A stretch of DNA of 64,000 bases. Origin: Marinomonas sp. TW1. Lineage in GTDB: Bacteria > Pseudomonadota > Gammaproteobacteria > Pseudomonadales > Marinomonadaceae. The stretch covers positions 62,001 through 126,000 of the forward strand of contig NZ_JSEE01000014.1 of the NCBI RefSeq assembly GCF_001625355.1. Direction: 5' to 3'. Both the position numbers and the translations under genes were made by a program. The notes beneath the pieces were generated by a model. It did no database searches. It worked only from the letters and a program-made list of their open reading frames with translations, and was not told the DNA's origin. This document shows, piece after piece, positions 29,153 to 38,659 of this stretch. Positions within the stretch are counted from its first letter, which is position 1. Each line of letters starts with the position of its first letter.

Positions 29153-29180
29153 ATACTAATGGACTGGAAATTGCTGTCAA
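29153..29180 (-). promoter_or_regulatory. Candidate sigma70 promoter of bioB
   Basis: On the minus strand a perfect -35, TTGACA (29175-29180), is followed after 16 bases by TAGTAT (29153-29158). It is 30-57 bases upstream of the bioB ATG, mostly inside the first codons of the divergent comF gene. The BirA-like operator overlaps its -35. Confidence 0.55.
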
Positions 29181-29905
29181 CTACAAAATTTAAAGAGATT
29201 TACTACAGGTTGATTTTTAGACAGTGCTATTTATGCCAATCCTCTAGCAAACACACCTTTTGCCATCACTGCCAAAAAGGCCTTAACCCAAACCTAATTT
29301 GTTGCCAGCAATGTAAACGCCCCAGCAACCAAACACAATTGATCTGCGGACAGTGCCAACGCAACAAACCAAGCTATCAAGTTTGCGTTGCTCCTTATCT
29401 ATTTAACGGCACCATGAGAACCCTTATCCATCAGATTAAATTTAACCATGGCGGGCATTTTATTCGCCCACTGACAGAACGCATGTGTCAACATTTAGTA
29501 TCCGAATATCAATCTCGTCTCTGGCCACAACAACTGCTCTTTGTCCCAAGCCACCCCAAGCGCATTCGACAACGAGGCTTTTGCCAAACTCAACTTATGG
29601 CCAAGCAGCTGCACAAACAACTTCAACCAATACTCGGAAAAGCGACACCAAACCTTCCCAAGACAAACCCGATCATCAAGATGATACACAGCCAAGCGCA
29701 ACACACCCTGCCTCGTAAAGCTCGATTAACCGCCCCCAACAAAAGCTATCAGATACAAGGTCAGATTGCGGAACATGTGGCGTTATTTGATGATGTTATG
29801 ACAACAGGCAGCACAATCGAAGCCTGCTGCAAGCAACTATTAAAAGCCGGCGCTAAACGCATTGATGTTTGGGTCATTGCCAGAACACCAGACAAACCTC
29901 ATTAA
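29159..29905 (+). CDS. comF: ComF family phosphoribosyltransferase-like protein
   Basis: A 248-residue ComF/GntX-type protein. The N-terminus has Cys pairs typical of a zinc ribbon (CYLC, CHHC, CCQQC, CGQC; residues about 22-65); the C-terminus has the PRPP-binding motif [13 protein letters not shown]. The family is linked to DNA uptake and, in E. coli GntX, to use of DNA or gluconate, but its reaction is unknown. GGAG lies eight bases before the ATG. It is divergent from bioB, and the IS5-type element begins 5 bp after its stop codon. Confidence 0.92.
   Translation: MDWKLLSTTKFKEIYYRLIFRQCYLCQSSSKHTFCHHCQKGLNPNLICCQQCKRPSNQTQLICGQCQRNKPSYQVCVAPYLFNGTMRTLIHQIKFNHGGHFIRPLTERMCQHLVSEYQSRLWPQQLLFVPSHPKRIRQRGFCQTQLMAKQLHKQLQPILGKATPNLPKTNPIIKMIHSQAQHTLPRKARLTAPNKSYQIQGQIAEHVALFDDVMTTGSTIEACCKQLLKAGAKRIDVWVIARTPDKPH
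29174..29205. promoter_or_regulatory. Candidate BirA operator controlling bioB
   Basis: CTGTCAACT and GATTTACTA, 14 bases apart, match the BirA-operator layout TTGTaaACC-N14/15-GGTttACAA at 7 of 9 positions in each arm (read on minus). It covers the -35 of the bioB promoter, where a biotin repressor would block transcription. It lies in the coding part of comF. The match is by eye, with imperfect arms. Confidence 0.5.
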
Positions 29906-29910
29906 CCTAA

Positions 29911-30174
29911 GGAAGGTGCGAATAAGTCTACTAAGACTCAGTCTTTTAGAGAAATCGTCACATAAGGCGCGATTCTGAAGGAATGTAGGTACCTTTCAAA
30001 GAGTCGCAACGCAGTTGGACGTTTTCTCTGAAAGACCCGCAGAGCATGGTCTAAAAGACTGTTATTCTTTGTTGAGTGCCTCAACAATAGGCCAACTATT
30101 TCACATTCGGCACTCGCCTTGAATAACAGGCTTTTATCCACATGCTGAGGCAAGAGGACTTGTTCACACCTTCC
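29911..30174. mobile_element. IS5-type MITE (non-coding, 264 bp) with CTAA target duplication
   Basis: The ends are 18-base inverted repeats (GGAAGGTGCGAATAAGTC and, read inward from the right, GGAAGGTGTGAACAAGTC), 16 of 18 identical. These are the terminal repeats of E. coli IS5. A 4-bp direct repeat CTAA flanks it (29907-29910 and 30175-30178), which fits the YTAR target of IS5. Inside are further hairpins (for example TTGTTGAG/CTCAACAA at 30069-30087). No transposase similarity is seen; a 71-residue frame on minus inside it is unlike IS5 transposase. It fills most of the 335-bp comF-bioA gap. Confidence 0.9.
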
Positions 30175-30240
30175 CTAACCTCTGGTCATTTATATTGGCT
30201 TTGTTTAGTATGCCCGCAGAATCCATAAAGGCGTCACATT

Positions 30241-31527
30241 ATGCAAGATGAGCTATCACAACAAGATTATTTAGCACTAGACAAACAACTACTCTGGCAC
30301 CCTTACACCTCTATGAGCCACCCAAGCCCACAGTTTTTGGTCGACAGCGCCCAAGGTTGTGAAATCACCTTAAGCAATGGTCAAACTCTCATTGACGGCA
30401 TGTCTTCTTGGTGGAGTGTCATTCATGGCTATAATCACCCAACCATGAACCAAGCCATACAAGCTCAGTTAAGTCAGTTTGCCCATGTCATGTTTGGTGG
30501 CTTAACACACAAACCGGCTATTCAGCTCGCCAAACAACTGATCGAAATAACGCCAGAGCCATTACAACGAGTCTTTTTCTCAGACTCGGGCTCCGTTTCT
30601 GTGGAAGTGGCTTTAAAAATGGCGATCCAATACTGGCATACCCAAGGCAAAGCCGACAAACAATTCTTTGTCACACCAAGAAGCGGTTATCATGGCGACA
30701 CGTTCGCAGCCATGTCAGTTTGCGACCCTGAAAATGGCATGCACAATCTATTCTCAGGTGCCCTCACCCAACAACATTTTATCTCTCCACCACCAACGGG
30801 CATACACTCGCCAGTCGACCCAAAATACCTTGCTGAAATCCGCCACGTGCTAACAGAAAACCATCAAAACATTGCCGGATTCATCATCGAGCCTGTTGTA
30901 CAAAACGCCGGCGGCATGCGCTTTTACAATCCAGATTATCTCAATCACATTCGCTCACTCTGTGACGAATTCGACATCTTGCTGATCTTTGATGAAATTG
31001 CCACAGGCTTTGGCCGAACGGGAAAACTCTTTGCCACCGAACACAGCAACATTTGCCCTGATATTATGTGTGTTGGTAAAGCCCTAACGGGGGGCTATAT
31101 GACCTTAGCCGCCACTTTAACTAACGATAAAGTGGCCCTTGGCATTAGCGAAAACGGCGGAGTATTCATGCACGGGCCAACCTTTATGGCTAACCCTTTA
31201 GCCTGTGCTGCCGCGAACGCCAGCTTATCCTTACTAGACTCTACTGACATCAGCCAAACCGTTGCCCAACTTGAAGACTGGCTTAATGAAGCGCTCTCAC
31301 CTTGTTTGTCATTAGACCCTGTCAAAGATGTCCGTTGCTTAGGTGCCATTGGCGTCGTCGAACTTCATGAGCCAATCGACCTAAACGAAATACAACCTAA
31401 GTTCGTTGAACTTGGCGTTTGGATTCGCCCATTTGGAAGACTCATCTATCTAATGCCACCTTATGTCATCAGCCAGCAAAACGTTCAAAAGCTGGGACAA
31501 GCCATCCACACCATTCTCAATCAATAG
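30241..31527 (+). CDS. bioA: BioA, adenosylmethionine-8-amino-7-oxononanoate aminotransferase
   Basis: A 428-residue class III aminotransferase making 7,8-diaminononanoate from SAM and KAPA. The PLP lysine is K280 (in CVGKALTGGY); the motif FDEIATGFGRTG lies just before it, and WWSVIHGYNHP in the N-terminal part marks BioA. It is outside the main bio operon, on the other strand beyond comF. AAAGG lies nine bases before the ATG. No BirA-like operator was found upstream, where only about 66 bases remain between the MITE and the start. Confidence 0.96.
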   Translation: MQDELSQQDYLALDKQLLWHPYTSMSHPSPQFLVDSAQGCEITLSNGQTLIDGMSSWWSVIHGYNHPTMNQAIQAQLSQFAHVMFGGLTHKPAIQLAKQLIEITPEPLQRVFFSDSGSVSVEVALKMAIQYWHTQGKADKQFFVTPRSGYHGDTFAAMSVCDPENGMHNLFSGALTQQHFISPPPTGIHSPVDPKYLAEIRHVLTENHQNIAGFIIEPVVQNAGGMRFYNPDYLNHIRSLCDEFDILLIFDEIATGFGRTGKLFATEHSNICPDIMCVGKALTGGYMTLAATLTNDKVALGISENGGVFMHGPTFMANPLACAAANASLSLLDSTDISQTVAQLEDWLNEALSPCLSLDPVKDVRCLGAIGVVELHEPIDLNEIQPKFVELGVWIRPFGRLIYLMPPYVISQQNVQKLGQAIHTILNQ

Positions 31528-31536
31528 AATAAAAAA

Positions 31537-31568
31537 AGCCCTTTGCGAATCACTTCAAGCAAAGGGCT
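31537..31568. terminator. Bidirectional intrinsic terminator between bioA and the Aer-like gene
   Basis: A 10-bp perfect stem, AGCCCTTTGC / GCAAAGGGCT, with a 12-base loop. On the minus strand it is followed by a run of seven T, making a strong terminator for the chemoreceptor gene; the plus-strand U-run for bioA is weaker. Confidence 0.85.
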
Positions 31569-31602
31569 ATTTCATTCAGACTGATGTTAACTCTAAAAAC
31601 CT

Positions 31603-33165
31603 CTATTGCTTCATGCGCTCAGCAAGATTACCTTGCTCATAAGCCTCTTCTTCAATATGAGTAATATTCAACACAATATTTTCAGCTCGCTCGATACTGT
31701 TAACACTCAACTCATCAACCACTTCCATTTTGTCGTTTAAGTTACGCGCCACTCCGGCTTGCTCTTCTGAAGAAACATTAATTTGTGCGGTCATCTCTAC
31801 TACACGCTGAATAGATGCCTCTATTTCACTCATTTTTTCGGCGACCTGATTCACGCTCTCAACCCCTTGTTGGGCCACTAAAGCGCCTTTATCTATGGTC
31901 GACGTGACATCAGAGGTTTTCTTTTTCAATTCCTCTGTCATGCTATGAATACTTTGTGTCGCATTTTGCGTGCGAATGGCCAAGGCTCGCACTTCGTCCG
32001 CTACCACAGCAAAGCCTCGTCCCGCTTCGCCAGCTCGAGCCGACTCAATCGCCGCATTTAATGCCAATAGATTCGTCTGCTCAGCAATATCACTAATCGA
32101 ATGAACTAACTCGTTAATCTTATCGCTTTGCTCAGATAACACAGAAACCACTTGTTTGGCATCAGCCACCTCTTGGTAAACCTGACCAATCGTAGTGCCT
32201 GTTTGCTGCGCAAGGTGACGACTTTCCAGTGTTAAACTGCCGACCGCTTCTGTCGCTTCAACGGCCACCTGAATATGAGATGACACTTGAGTCACACTAG
32301 AAAGCAGCTGTGAACTTGCTGCCACAACGTCTTGGAACGTTCCACGCTGTTTGTTAAAGTTCGTCAAATTGGTGGTCACGCTGGCTTTCGCGTCCGAAGC
32401 CCGCTTACTTAATTGATTCGCCCCTTCTTTCAGACGATAACGAAATGTATGGCCGGCCGCTTCTTGATGAATTTTATCAAAGCGAATGGCGGCCTTGGCC
32501 CCCACAGAGCGACAATACAGATACTGCCCAATCGGATTCTTCGACTCTTCAGATAACAAAGCAACCAACTCATTAACAGACTGACTTTGAAGAAACACCA
32601 ACCCCGCTCCCAACAAGGCCAATAGAGGCGCTAACACCTGATAAAATAGATTTCCAGACAACACACCAGCACAAGCCAATAATAGGAAACACAAGAACAC
32701 AGGCCAGCTCGCATTCGCCAAATGTGAGGCCACTTTAGTAGACCAAGGTAAAAGACTTTTTCCCGCATTAATTCGATCATAAATGGATTGAGCATGCTGT
32801 TTTTCAGCCTTCGTCGCTTTTCGACGGACGGATTCATAACCAATGACTTTACTGCCATCCAACAGGGGACTCACGTGAGCGCTCACCCAATAATGATCGC
32901 CATTTTCACAACGGTTCTTCACTATCCCCATCCAACTGCGACCCTGTTTTAGATTCGCCCACATATCAGCAAACACAGCAGATGGCACATCTGGGTGTCG
33001 AATCAAATTATGAGGCGCACCAATAAGGCTCGCTTGCTGATAACCCGCCACCTCACAAAACGCATCATTAACAAAGGTAATTCGCCCTTTCACATCCGTG
33101 CTGGATACTAAAACATCGCTTTCAGGGAAATCATTTTCCTTTCCAGTTACAGGCATCTTACGCAT
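31603..33165 (-). CDS. Aer-like methyl-accepting chemotaxis protein with PAS sensor
   Basis: A 520-residue receptor. An N-terminal PAS domain (about 14-120) has the Aer-type sequence [13 protein letters not shown]; hydrophobic segments at about 155-200 anchor it without a periplasmic domain. The cytoplasmic MA domain has the intact signalling tip ([18 protein letters not shown]). In Aer the PAS binds FAD and senses redox or oxygen, which is likely but unproven here. The ATG has GAGG seven bases upstream. There is no CheR pentapeptide. It is monocistronic. Confidence 0.93.
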   Translation of the reverse strand: MRKMPVTGKENDFPESDVLVSSTDVKGRITFVNDAFCEVAGYQQASLIGAPHNLIRHPDVPSAVFADMWANLKQGRSWMGIVKNRCENGDHYWVSAHVSPLLDGSKVIGYESVRRKATKAEKQHAQSIYDRINAGKSLLPWSTKVASHLANASWPVFLCFLLLACAGVLSGNLFYQVLAPLLALLGAGLVFLQSQSVNELVALLSEESKNPIGQYLYCRSVGAKAAIRFDKIHQEAAGHTFRYRLKEGANQLSKRASDAKASVTTNLTNFNKQRGTFQDVVAASSQLLSSVTQVSSHIQVAVEATEAVGSLTLESRHLAQQTGTTIGQVYQEVADAKQVVSVLSEQSDKINELVHSISDIAEQTNLLALNAAIESARAGEAGRGFAVVADEVRALAIRTQNATQSIHSMTEELKKKTSDVTSTIDKGALVAQQGVESVNQVAEKMSEIEASIQRVVEMTAQINVSSEEQAGVARNLNDKMEVVDELSVNSIERAENIVLNITHIEEEAYEQGNLAERMKQ

Positions 33166-33198
33166 ACATCATCCTCGACCTAATCGTTATTATTTTAA

Positions 33199-33216
33199 GA
33201 TGCGAGCCATCGCATC
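33199..33216 (-). terminator. Probable dnaB terminator
   Basis: The stem GATGCGA / TCGCATC with loop GCCA lies 23 bases after the dnaB stop on the minus strand and is followed by TTAAAATAATAA, a weak U-run. Confidence 0.55.
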
Positions 33217-33238
33217 CAAGCTCATTCTTAGTCACACA

Positions 33239-34615
33239 TTATTCGTCATCAAAATCACGGTAAGCATCTGGCGCTAAGTCTTCGAAGCGAGTGTACTTAC
33301 CTACAAAGGCCAAGCGACAAGTACCAATTGGCCCATTACGTTGCTTACCAATAATAATTTCGGCAATTCCTTTATGTGGCGTATCTTCATGATACACCTC
33401 ATCACGGTATACAAAGGAGATCACATCCGCATCCTGCTCAATCGCTCCGGATTCACGCAAATCCGAGTTAACTGGGCGCTTATTGGGGCGGTTCTCCAAA
33501 CTACGGTTTAGCTGGGAAAGGGCCACCATAGGGCAATCCATTTCTTTGGCTATGGCTTTTAAAGACCGAGATATTTCAGAAATTTCATTCGTTCGACCTT
33601 CAGTAAAACCTGGAATCTGCATTAATTGAAGGTAATCGACCATAATCATGGCCACACCTCCATGCTCTCGGGCAATACGACGAACGCGAGATCGCATCTC
33701 AGTCGGACTAATACCACCCGTATCATCAATGAATAACTTTCTGTCTTTCAGCATTTTCACTGCAGACATCAATTTATCCCAGTCTTCTTGAATCAACTGT
33801 CCCGAACGCATACGCGTTTGATCAATTCGCCCTAGCGACGACAACATACGCATCATCAAGGACTCTGAAGGCATCTCCAAACTAAACACAATAACAGGAA
33901 GATCACTGATCATCGCGGCATTTTCAACTAAGTTCATCGCAAAGGTCGTTTTACCCATAGATGGTCGTCCCGCCACAATAACCAAGTCTGCAGGTTGCAA
34001 ACCTGCGGTCATAGCATCCAAATCGGTAAAACCAGTACTGAGTCCAGTGATCGCACCGTCTTGATGATAAAGTTCATCAATTTTATCAACCGTTGCACTC
34101 AAAATATCAGAAGCAATACGTGGACCGCCTTTTTTCTCACCCCCTTCGGCAATTTGAAAAATCTTACGTTCCGCCTCATCCAATACTTCCGCTGCTGTCA
34201 TCCCTTCAGGATGAAAAGCACGAGAGGAAATATCATTGGTGGTCGAAATCAAACGCCGCAAGATTGAACGCTCGCGCACAATATCCGCATACGAAGCAAT
34301 ATTGGAGGCGCTGGGGGTCGCCTCGGCCACCTCAATCAGATAAGCCATCCCACCAATTGCTTCAAGATCCCCTCGCTTATCTAAGCGCTCACCAATGGTC
34401 ACCACATCAACCGGTTCAGATTCATCCGCTAACCGAGCTATCACCGCAAAGATCAGCTTATGCTCAGGACGATAAAAATCATCAGCAATGACCAGCTCGG
34501 ACACTTTTTCCCAAGCCTGCGGGTCCAACATCAAACCGCCAACGACAGAACGTTCAGCTTCTACCGAATAGGGAGGCAACTTAATAGAAGCCACTTCAGA
34601 ATCATCTAATTGCAC
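33239..34615 (-). CDS. dnaB: DnaB, replicative DNA helicase
   Basis: A 458-residue hexameric helicase. The N-terminal domain (PPYSVEAERSVVGGLML) binds primase; the C-terminal RecA-like domain has Walker A GRPSMGKTT and the DnaB motif MIMVDYLQLM. No intein is present. The start is GTG with GGAT upstream. It lies downstream of rplI with a terminator between. Confidence 0.98.
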   Translation of the reverse strand: MQLDDSEVASIKLPPYSVEAERSVVGGLMLDPQAWEKVSELVIADDFYRPEHKLIFAVIARLADESEPVDVVTIGERLDKRGDLEAIGGMAYLIEVAEATPSASNIASYADIVRERSILRRLISTTNDISSRAFHPEGMTAAEVLDEAERKIFQIAEGGEKKGGPRIASDILSATVDKIDELYHQDGAITGLSTGFTDLDAMTAGLQPADLVIVAGRPSMGKTTFAMNLVENAAMISDLPVIVFSLEMPSESLMMRMLSSLGRIDQTRMRSGQLIQEDWDKLMSAVKMLKDRKLFIDDTGGISPTEMRSRVRRIAREHGGVAMIMVDYLQLMQIPGFTEGRTNEISEISRSLKAIAKEMDCPMVALSQLNRSLENRPNKRPVNSDLRESGAIEQDADVISFVYRDEVYHEDTPHKGIAEIIIGKQRNGPIGTCRLAFVGKYTRFEDLAPDAYRDFDDE

Positions 34616-34673
34616 GCAACAATATCCATCTATAAAAGGTCAAAAAACAATGGGTTTAGCTTATCACGGCCAC

Positions 34674-34714
34674 AAAAAAAGGGCATCTTGCAATCAGCAA
34701 GACACCCTTTTTTT
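34674..34714. terminator. Terminator of the rpsF-rplI operon
   Basis: An A-run, a hairpin (GGG-CA-TCTTGC with GCAAGA-CA-CCC, loop AATCA) and a T-run of seven make a bidirectional intrinsic terminator 23 bases past the rplI stop, separating it from dnaB. Confidence 0.9.
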
Positions 34715-34737
34715 AGCAAATAATTTATCGAAATAAA

Positions 34738-35181
34738 TTATTCAGCTGTAACAGCCAATGTCACAGTAACAACAACTTCAGAGTGAAGTTGAAGATCGAT
34801 CTCGAAAGAACCTGTGTGGCGGATTGTACCTTCAGGTAGACGAACTTCGGCTTTAGATACTTCTACTTCTGCAGAAATAACGTCAGCGATGTCACGAGTA
34901 CCGATAGAACCAAAAAGTTTACCTTCATCACCAGCATTTGCTGCGATTGTGAAAGTTTTACCTTCTAGTGATTGAGCACGTGTTTCAGCTGCAGATTTAC
35001 GCTCTGCTGCTTGAGCTTCAAGCTCAGCACGACGCTCTTCAAAGCTAGCCAAGTTAGCTTTTGTAGCCATTACAGCTTTTTTGTTTGGAATCAAAAAGTT
35101 ACGAGCGTAGCCTGGTTTAACAACTGCAACGTCACCAATACCGCCTAGCTTGTTTACTTTGTCGAGTAGAATAACTTCCAT
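34738..35181 (-). CDS. rplI: Ribosomal protein bL9
   Basis: A 147-residue L9 with the conserved start [17 protein letters not shown] and the N-terminal motif [12 protein letters not shown]. It binds 23S rRNA. The ATG at 35181 has GAGG eight bases upstream; the frame opens three codons earlier at a GTG. It is the last gene of the rpsF operon. Confidence 0.98.
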   Translation of the reverse strand: MEVILLDKVNKLGGIGDVAVVKPGYARNFLIPNKKAVMATKANLASFEERRAELEAQAAERKSAAETRAQSLEGKTFTIAANAGDEGKLFGSIGTRDIADVISAEVEVSKAEVRLPEGTIRHTGSFEIDLQLHSEVVVTVTLAVTAE

Positions 35182-35200
35182 CTCGATCACCTCTAATTAA

Positions 35201-36064
35201 TCATTCGCTATCACTTGAGTTGGACGCCTTACCTTGGATCTTGGAACGTATATCCACAAAACTATCAATCACGCAAAGCGCGATCAAAAGATTCGCAAAA
35301 TAAACATTCAGGATAAAAAATCCCACCAGGTAAAATGCGATCAGTCCAACAACCCCAATTTCTTTTTTTGCTAAAATACCGTGTATTAATGCTAACCCTG
35401 GCAATATCAAAGCAGGTACAGCGGCTTGAGAAAGCACCGAAAATGCCCCTCCTACACTTTCACCAATTAATATCATAGTGCCAAGCACTAGACTGAATGC
35501 CACAGGCAATCTTAACTGATGAAATTCACTACGTAACCCACCCGGATTATAGAGCCCTGCCTGCCACTTTCTTGCCAATAAAAGCGCAAGAACCGCAATC
35601 ACCACTTGGAAAATGGACACTGCCATCACCGCCTGGGAGAAGATCATTGATCTTTCAGGTATATCAACCGCCTCTTTCTGTAAAACAGTCTGAACTAAGT
35701 CAACAGCGAAGTTCAAGACATCAGACATCAGCAAAGGTTGAATCAGGGTATTAAATGACGCCAGTAAACTGCCGACCAATAACACCCAACTCCACGACCT
35801 TGTTACTCTTAATAAATAAGCTAACAACGCCACATCTAACATAACCAGCAATGCTGTCGCATCGCCTTGGAGCATCCAGATAACGAAACCTGGCAAACAG
35901 CCCCAAGCAAAAACCGGTATTCCTTCTTTTACACCTTTACGAAGTACCACTAAACCTAAAATGGCAGCAGCCAGCCAAAACATAACAGGGATCAAGCCAA
36001 ACGCCATAACACCTATGATGGCGTTACGACGTTTATTCATTACCCATTTAGCTAAACCACTCAT
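35201..36064 (-). CDS. DUF2232-type membrane protein
   Basis: A 287-residue protein with about eight membrane segments and a cytoplasmic C-terminus (KIQGKASNSSDSE). Pseudomonas has a similar membrane protein in exactly this place between rpsR and rplI; it fits the DUF2232/YybS family. The function is unknown. It is 19 bp from rplI and 18 bp from rpsR, so it is cotranscribed with ribosomal genes. Confidence 0.85.
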   Translation of the reverse strand: MSGLAKWVMNKRRNAIIGVMAFGLIPVMFWLAAAILGLVVLRKGVKEGIPVFAWGCLPGFVIWMLQGDATALLVMLDVALLAYLLRVTRSWSWVLLVGSLLASFNTLIQPLLMSDVLNFAVDLVQTVLQKEAVDIPERSMIFSQAVMAVSIFQVVIAVLALLLARKWQAGLYNPGGLRSEFHQLRLPVAFSLVLGTMILIGESVGGAFSVLSQAAVPALILPGLALIHGILAKKEIGVVGLIAFYLVGFFILNVYFANLLIALCVIDSFVDIRSKIQGKASNSSDSE

Positions 36065-36082
36065 TAAGGTACTTCTTGCCTA

Positions 36083-36313
36083 TTAATTAAAGTGGCTATC
36101 AGTGTAAGGAAGCAAAGCAATGTAGCGAGCGCGTTTGATTGCAGTCGCTAGCTGACGCTGGTAACGAGCCTTAGTGCCAGTAATACGGCTAGGTACGATT
36201 TTACCAGTTTCAGTGATGTAACCTTTTAGTGTGTCTAGATCTTTGTAATCGATCTCTTTAACGCCTTCTGCAGTGAAACGGCAGAACTTACGACGACGGA
36301 AAAAACGAGCCAT
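36083..36313 (-). CDS. rpsR: Ribosomal protein bS18
   Basis: A 76-residue S18 ([34 protein letters not shown]). It forms a heterodimer with S6, encoded 23 bp upstream, on the 30S platform. Confidence 0.99.
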   Translation of the reverse strand: MARFFRRRKFCRFTAEGVKEIDYKDLDTLKGYITETGKIVPSRITGTKARYQRQLATAIKRARYIALLPYTDSHFN

Positions 36314-36336
36314 GAGTATCTCCTAATTCAAATAGA

Positions 36337-36741
36337 TTAATCTTCAGATTCTTCAGTAGTTTCTGTAGACGCTTCAACGTTACGCTCTTCACGCTGTGGT
36401 GCAGAACGACGATCTTCACGACCTTCAGATGCTTTGATAGGAGAAACTTCTGTTACCGCATCTTTACGACGGATCACCAAGTTACGGATGATGGCATCGT
36501 TGTAGCGGAACGTTTCGTTTAGTTCAGACAAAACACTATCAGAACACTCAACGTTCATAAGAACATAGTGTGCTTTGTGAATTTTGTTAATTGGGTAAGC
36601 AAGTTGACGACGACCCCAATCTTCGAAACGGTGTACTTGACCACCATCTTCTGTGATTAGGTTAGTGTAGCGCTCAACCATTGCTGGTACTTGCTCGCTT
36701 TGATCTGGGTGAACCAGAAAGACGATTTCATAATGACGCAT
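36337..36741 (-). CDS. rpsF: Ribosomal protein bS6
   Basis: A 134-residue S6 with the conserved N-terminus [18 protein letters not shown] and a charged C-terminal tail rich in Glu ([14 protein letters not shown]), where S6 can receive added glutamates in some bacteria. AAGGAG precedes the ATG. It is first in its operon. Confidence 0.99.
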   Translation of the reverse strand: MRHYEIVFLVHPDQSEQVPAMVERYTNLITEDGGQVHRFEDWGRRQLAYPINKIHKAHYVLMNVECSDSVLSELNETFRYNDAIIRNLVIRRKDAVTEVSPIKASEGREDRRSAPQREERNVEASTETTEESED

Positions 36742-36763
36742 TTAAGCTCCTTATGGGTTCTTA

Positions 36764-36798
36764 GTCTCCACGCTTCCCCTGTTAAAAAGCTGTGAGAC
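36764..36798 (-). promoter_or_regulatory. Hairpin in the rpsF leader
   Basis: In the transcript, GTCTCAC pairs with GTGGAGAC (one bulged G), and GCTT with AAGC above it, between the promoter and the rpsF start. It sits where S6:S18 autoregulatory leaders are found in other bacteria, but the conserved CCG of that motif is not visible. Confidence 0.35.
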
Positions 36799-36825
36799 AA
36801 GGAGTATTGATTTACAGGGACGCGA

Positions 36826-36855
36826 ATTATATAGCAAGGCTGCCTATTAAGTAAA
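36826..36855 (-). promoter_or_regulatory. Candidate sigma70 promoter of rpsF operon
   Basis: TTTACT (36850-36855) and a perfect TATAAT (36826-36831) are 18 bases apart on the minus strand, about 85 bases before the rpsF ATG. Confidence 0.65.
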
Positions 36856-36977
36856 CGCATTAAACAACATTTCGATGCTTTCATGGCCTCTATCTAAGCT
36901 AAGCCGGTTTTACAGCCTGCTTAAAAGATCATAGAATCACACCACCTTATCGCGCTTTTATGATGGAACGAAAAAAC

Positions 36978-37727
36978 ATGGAATCACACTTTTTAAAGTA
37001 CAGCCTGATCTCTGCATTGACGGCTCTCTCGTTATCGGCCAACACGGTAAAAGCCAACGGTAGTGTTGGTCTGTTAGGCGCCGTTTCTGAATCCATCTAT
37101 AAAGGCGTTGAAACCGACACTCGACTTATCCCAAACCTTTCTTATAAAGGTGAACGCTTTTACGTCACCATACCCGACATCGGCTATCATTTGATTCCAC
37201 AAACCAAAATGCAAGCGCTGTCAGCTGGACTGTCCTATCAAACAGCCGGCTTTGACCCTGATGACTCGGACAATAGCGACATCCAAAAGCTCAATGATCG
37301 CGATGACAGTATTATGGCCTTCGCCAAATACCGATTTGGCTTACTGTCCACCAAAATAGCTCAAGATATTAGTGGTACACACGATGGTTACTACATCCGC
37401 TTAGCTATTGGCTTACCCATACCGAACGGCAACTGGGTCTTTATCCCCTCTATTAGCCACCAATACACCAGTCGTAAAATGAGTCAATATTTATACGGTG
37501 TCTCACAGACAGAGTCAGATCGAGTTTCTGGCAGTATTGCAGCTTATAATGCCGATGCCACATCGGTCTCCAGCATTGGTTTAAGAAGCATTTATAAACT
37601 CACACCAAATACGAATTTCATGCTAGCGGTTAAGCACAACCAATACAGCGACAATGTATTAGACAGCCCAATTGTCGAACAAAAGCGCTCTAATTCTATT
37701 ATTGCCGGCATTATCTATCACTTTTAA
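36978..37727 (+). CDS. MipA/OmpV family outer-membrane protein
   Basis: A secreted beta-barrel-type protein of 249 residues. The signal peptide (about 1-26, ending VKANG) is followed by the MipA/OmpV pattern VGLLGAVSESIYKGVETDTR and by alternating strands, ending with an aromatic residue (YHF). Family members are porin-like or scaffold proteins of the envelope; no precise function can be given. The frame opens at 36960; the ATG at 36978 fits the signal peptide better and has GGAA upstream. Confidence 0.85.
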   Translation: MESHFLKYSLISALTALSLSANTVKANGSVGLLGAVSESIYKGVETDTRLIPNLSYKGERFYVTIPDIGYHLIPQTKMQALSAGLSYQTAGFDPDDSDNSDIQKLNDRDDSIMAFAKYRFGLLSTKIAQDISGTHDGYYIRLAIGLPIPNGNWVFIPSISHQYTSRKMSQYLYGVSQTESDRVSGSIAAYNADATSVSSIGLRSIYKLTPNTNFMLAVKHNQYSDNVLDSPIVEQKRSNSIIAGIIYHF

Positions 37728-37741
37728 GGCGATCAAATCCC

Positions 37742-38638
37742 ATGCAATCCATCTCAAACAATACAAAAGCCATGGCCTTTGGGCTGGGGGCCGTTTTTCT
37801 CTGGTCAACGGTTGCCACTGCGTTCTCCCTGTCATTAAAAAGCCTGTCCCCGACACAGCTTCTACTGATTGCCTGCGCTGTCTCTCTAATTTTTCTACTT
37901 GCCGCACTTGGCTATAACGGCCAACTAAGCCAACTTAGAGATCATGCCAGACAATCTTGGAAAGCCTCTTTATTCTACGGTGTTATTAACCCTTTCTTGT
38001 ATTACCTCATTTTATTGCAGGCTTATGACCTATTGCCGGCACAGGAAGCGCAAGCCATTAATTACACTTGGGCGATTATGTTAAGTTTTATGGCCGTCCC
38101 TATTTTGAAGCAACGACTGACGCTCGCTGATTACCTAGCCGCCGCCTGTTGTTATTTTGGTGTTTTGTACATTTCCACCCGAGGCGAAATCACGACACTG
38201 GCGTTTTCCAATATCATTGGCGTAGGGTTCGCACTACTGAGCACCATCATTTGGGCGCTTTATTGGCTGTTAAACACAAAAGACACTCGACCAAATTTAA
38301 TTGGACTGACACTCAACTTTGCCTTTGCTCTACCCATTATCCTGATCTTTGCCGCGGCAACTGGTGAGTTAACACATTGGCAACCCGAAGGCATTTGGGG
38401 GGCCGTTTATATCGGTTTATTTGAGATGGGAGTCAGTTTTGTTTTATGGAATCGAGCCCTGAAACTCACCAGTAATGCAAGCCAAGTTGCTAACCTGATT
38501 TTCTTAGCGCCATTACTGTCTATTGTTTGGCTGTCACAACTAGCTAACGAACCCATTTTAACCTCGACATTAGTGGGTCTTAGTTGTATTTTGCTCGGCT
38601 TATTTATACAAAATTGGTCTAAAAGAAAGTCATCTTAA
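37742..38638 (+). CDS. EamA/DMT family transporter (1)
   Basis: A 298-residue inner-membrane protein with about ten membrane segments made of two EamA repeats, as in drug/metabolite exporters such as RhaT/YdcZ-type relatives. The substrate cannot be told. It follows the MipA-like gene by 14 bp and precedes a second EamA gene by 21 bp, so the three may be cotranscribed. Confidence 0.92.
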   Translation: MQSISNNTKAMAFGLGAVFLWSTVATAFSLSLKSLSPTQLLLIACAVSLIFLLAALGYNGQLSQLRDHARQSWKASLFYGVINPFLYYLILLQAYDLLPAQEAQAINYTWAIMLSFMAVPILKQRLTLADYLAAACCYFGVLYISTRGEITTLAFSNIIGVGFALLSTIIWALYWLLNTKDTRPNLIGLTLNFAFALPIILIFAAATGELTHWQPEGIWGAVYIGLFEMGVSFVLWNRALKLTSNASQVANLIFLAPLLSIVWLSQLANEPILTSTLVGLSCILLGLFIQNWSKRKSS

Positions 38639-38659
38639 AAATAATAAAGGGAAGCACCA

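Noticed and set aside
29124..29180. Extended N-terminus for BioB
   Set aside because: It would overlap the divergent comF and its promoter; the GAGGG site and the usual BioB N-terminus support the ATG at 29123.
29175..29214. A wider pair of BirA-like half sites (TGTCAAC and GGTTGA) in comF
   Set aside because: They are 25 bases apart, too far for the known operator; the 14-base pair within the same stretch fits better.
29938..30153. A 71-codon open frame on minus inside the comF-bioA gap
   Set aside because: It lies entirely within the IS5-type MITE, has no ribosome-binding site that I could find and no similarity to an IS5 transposase.
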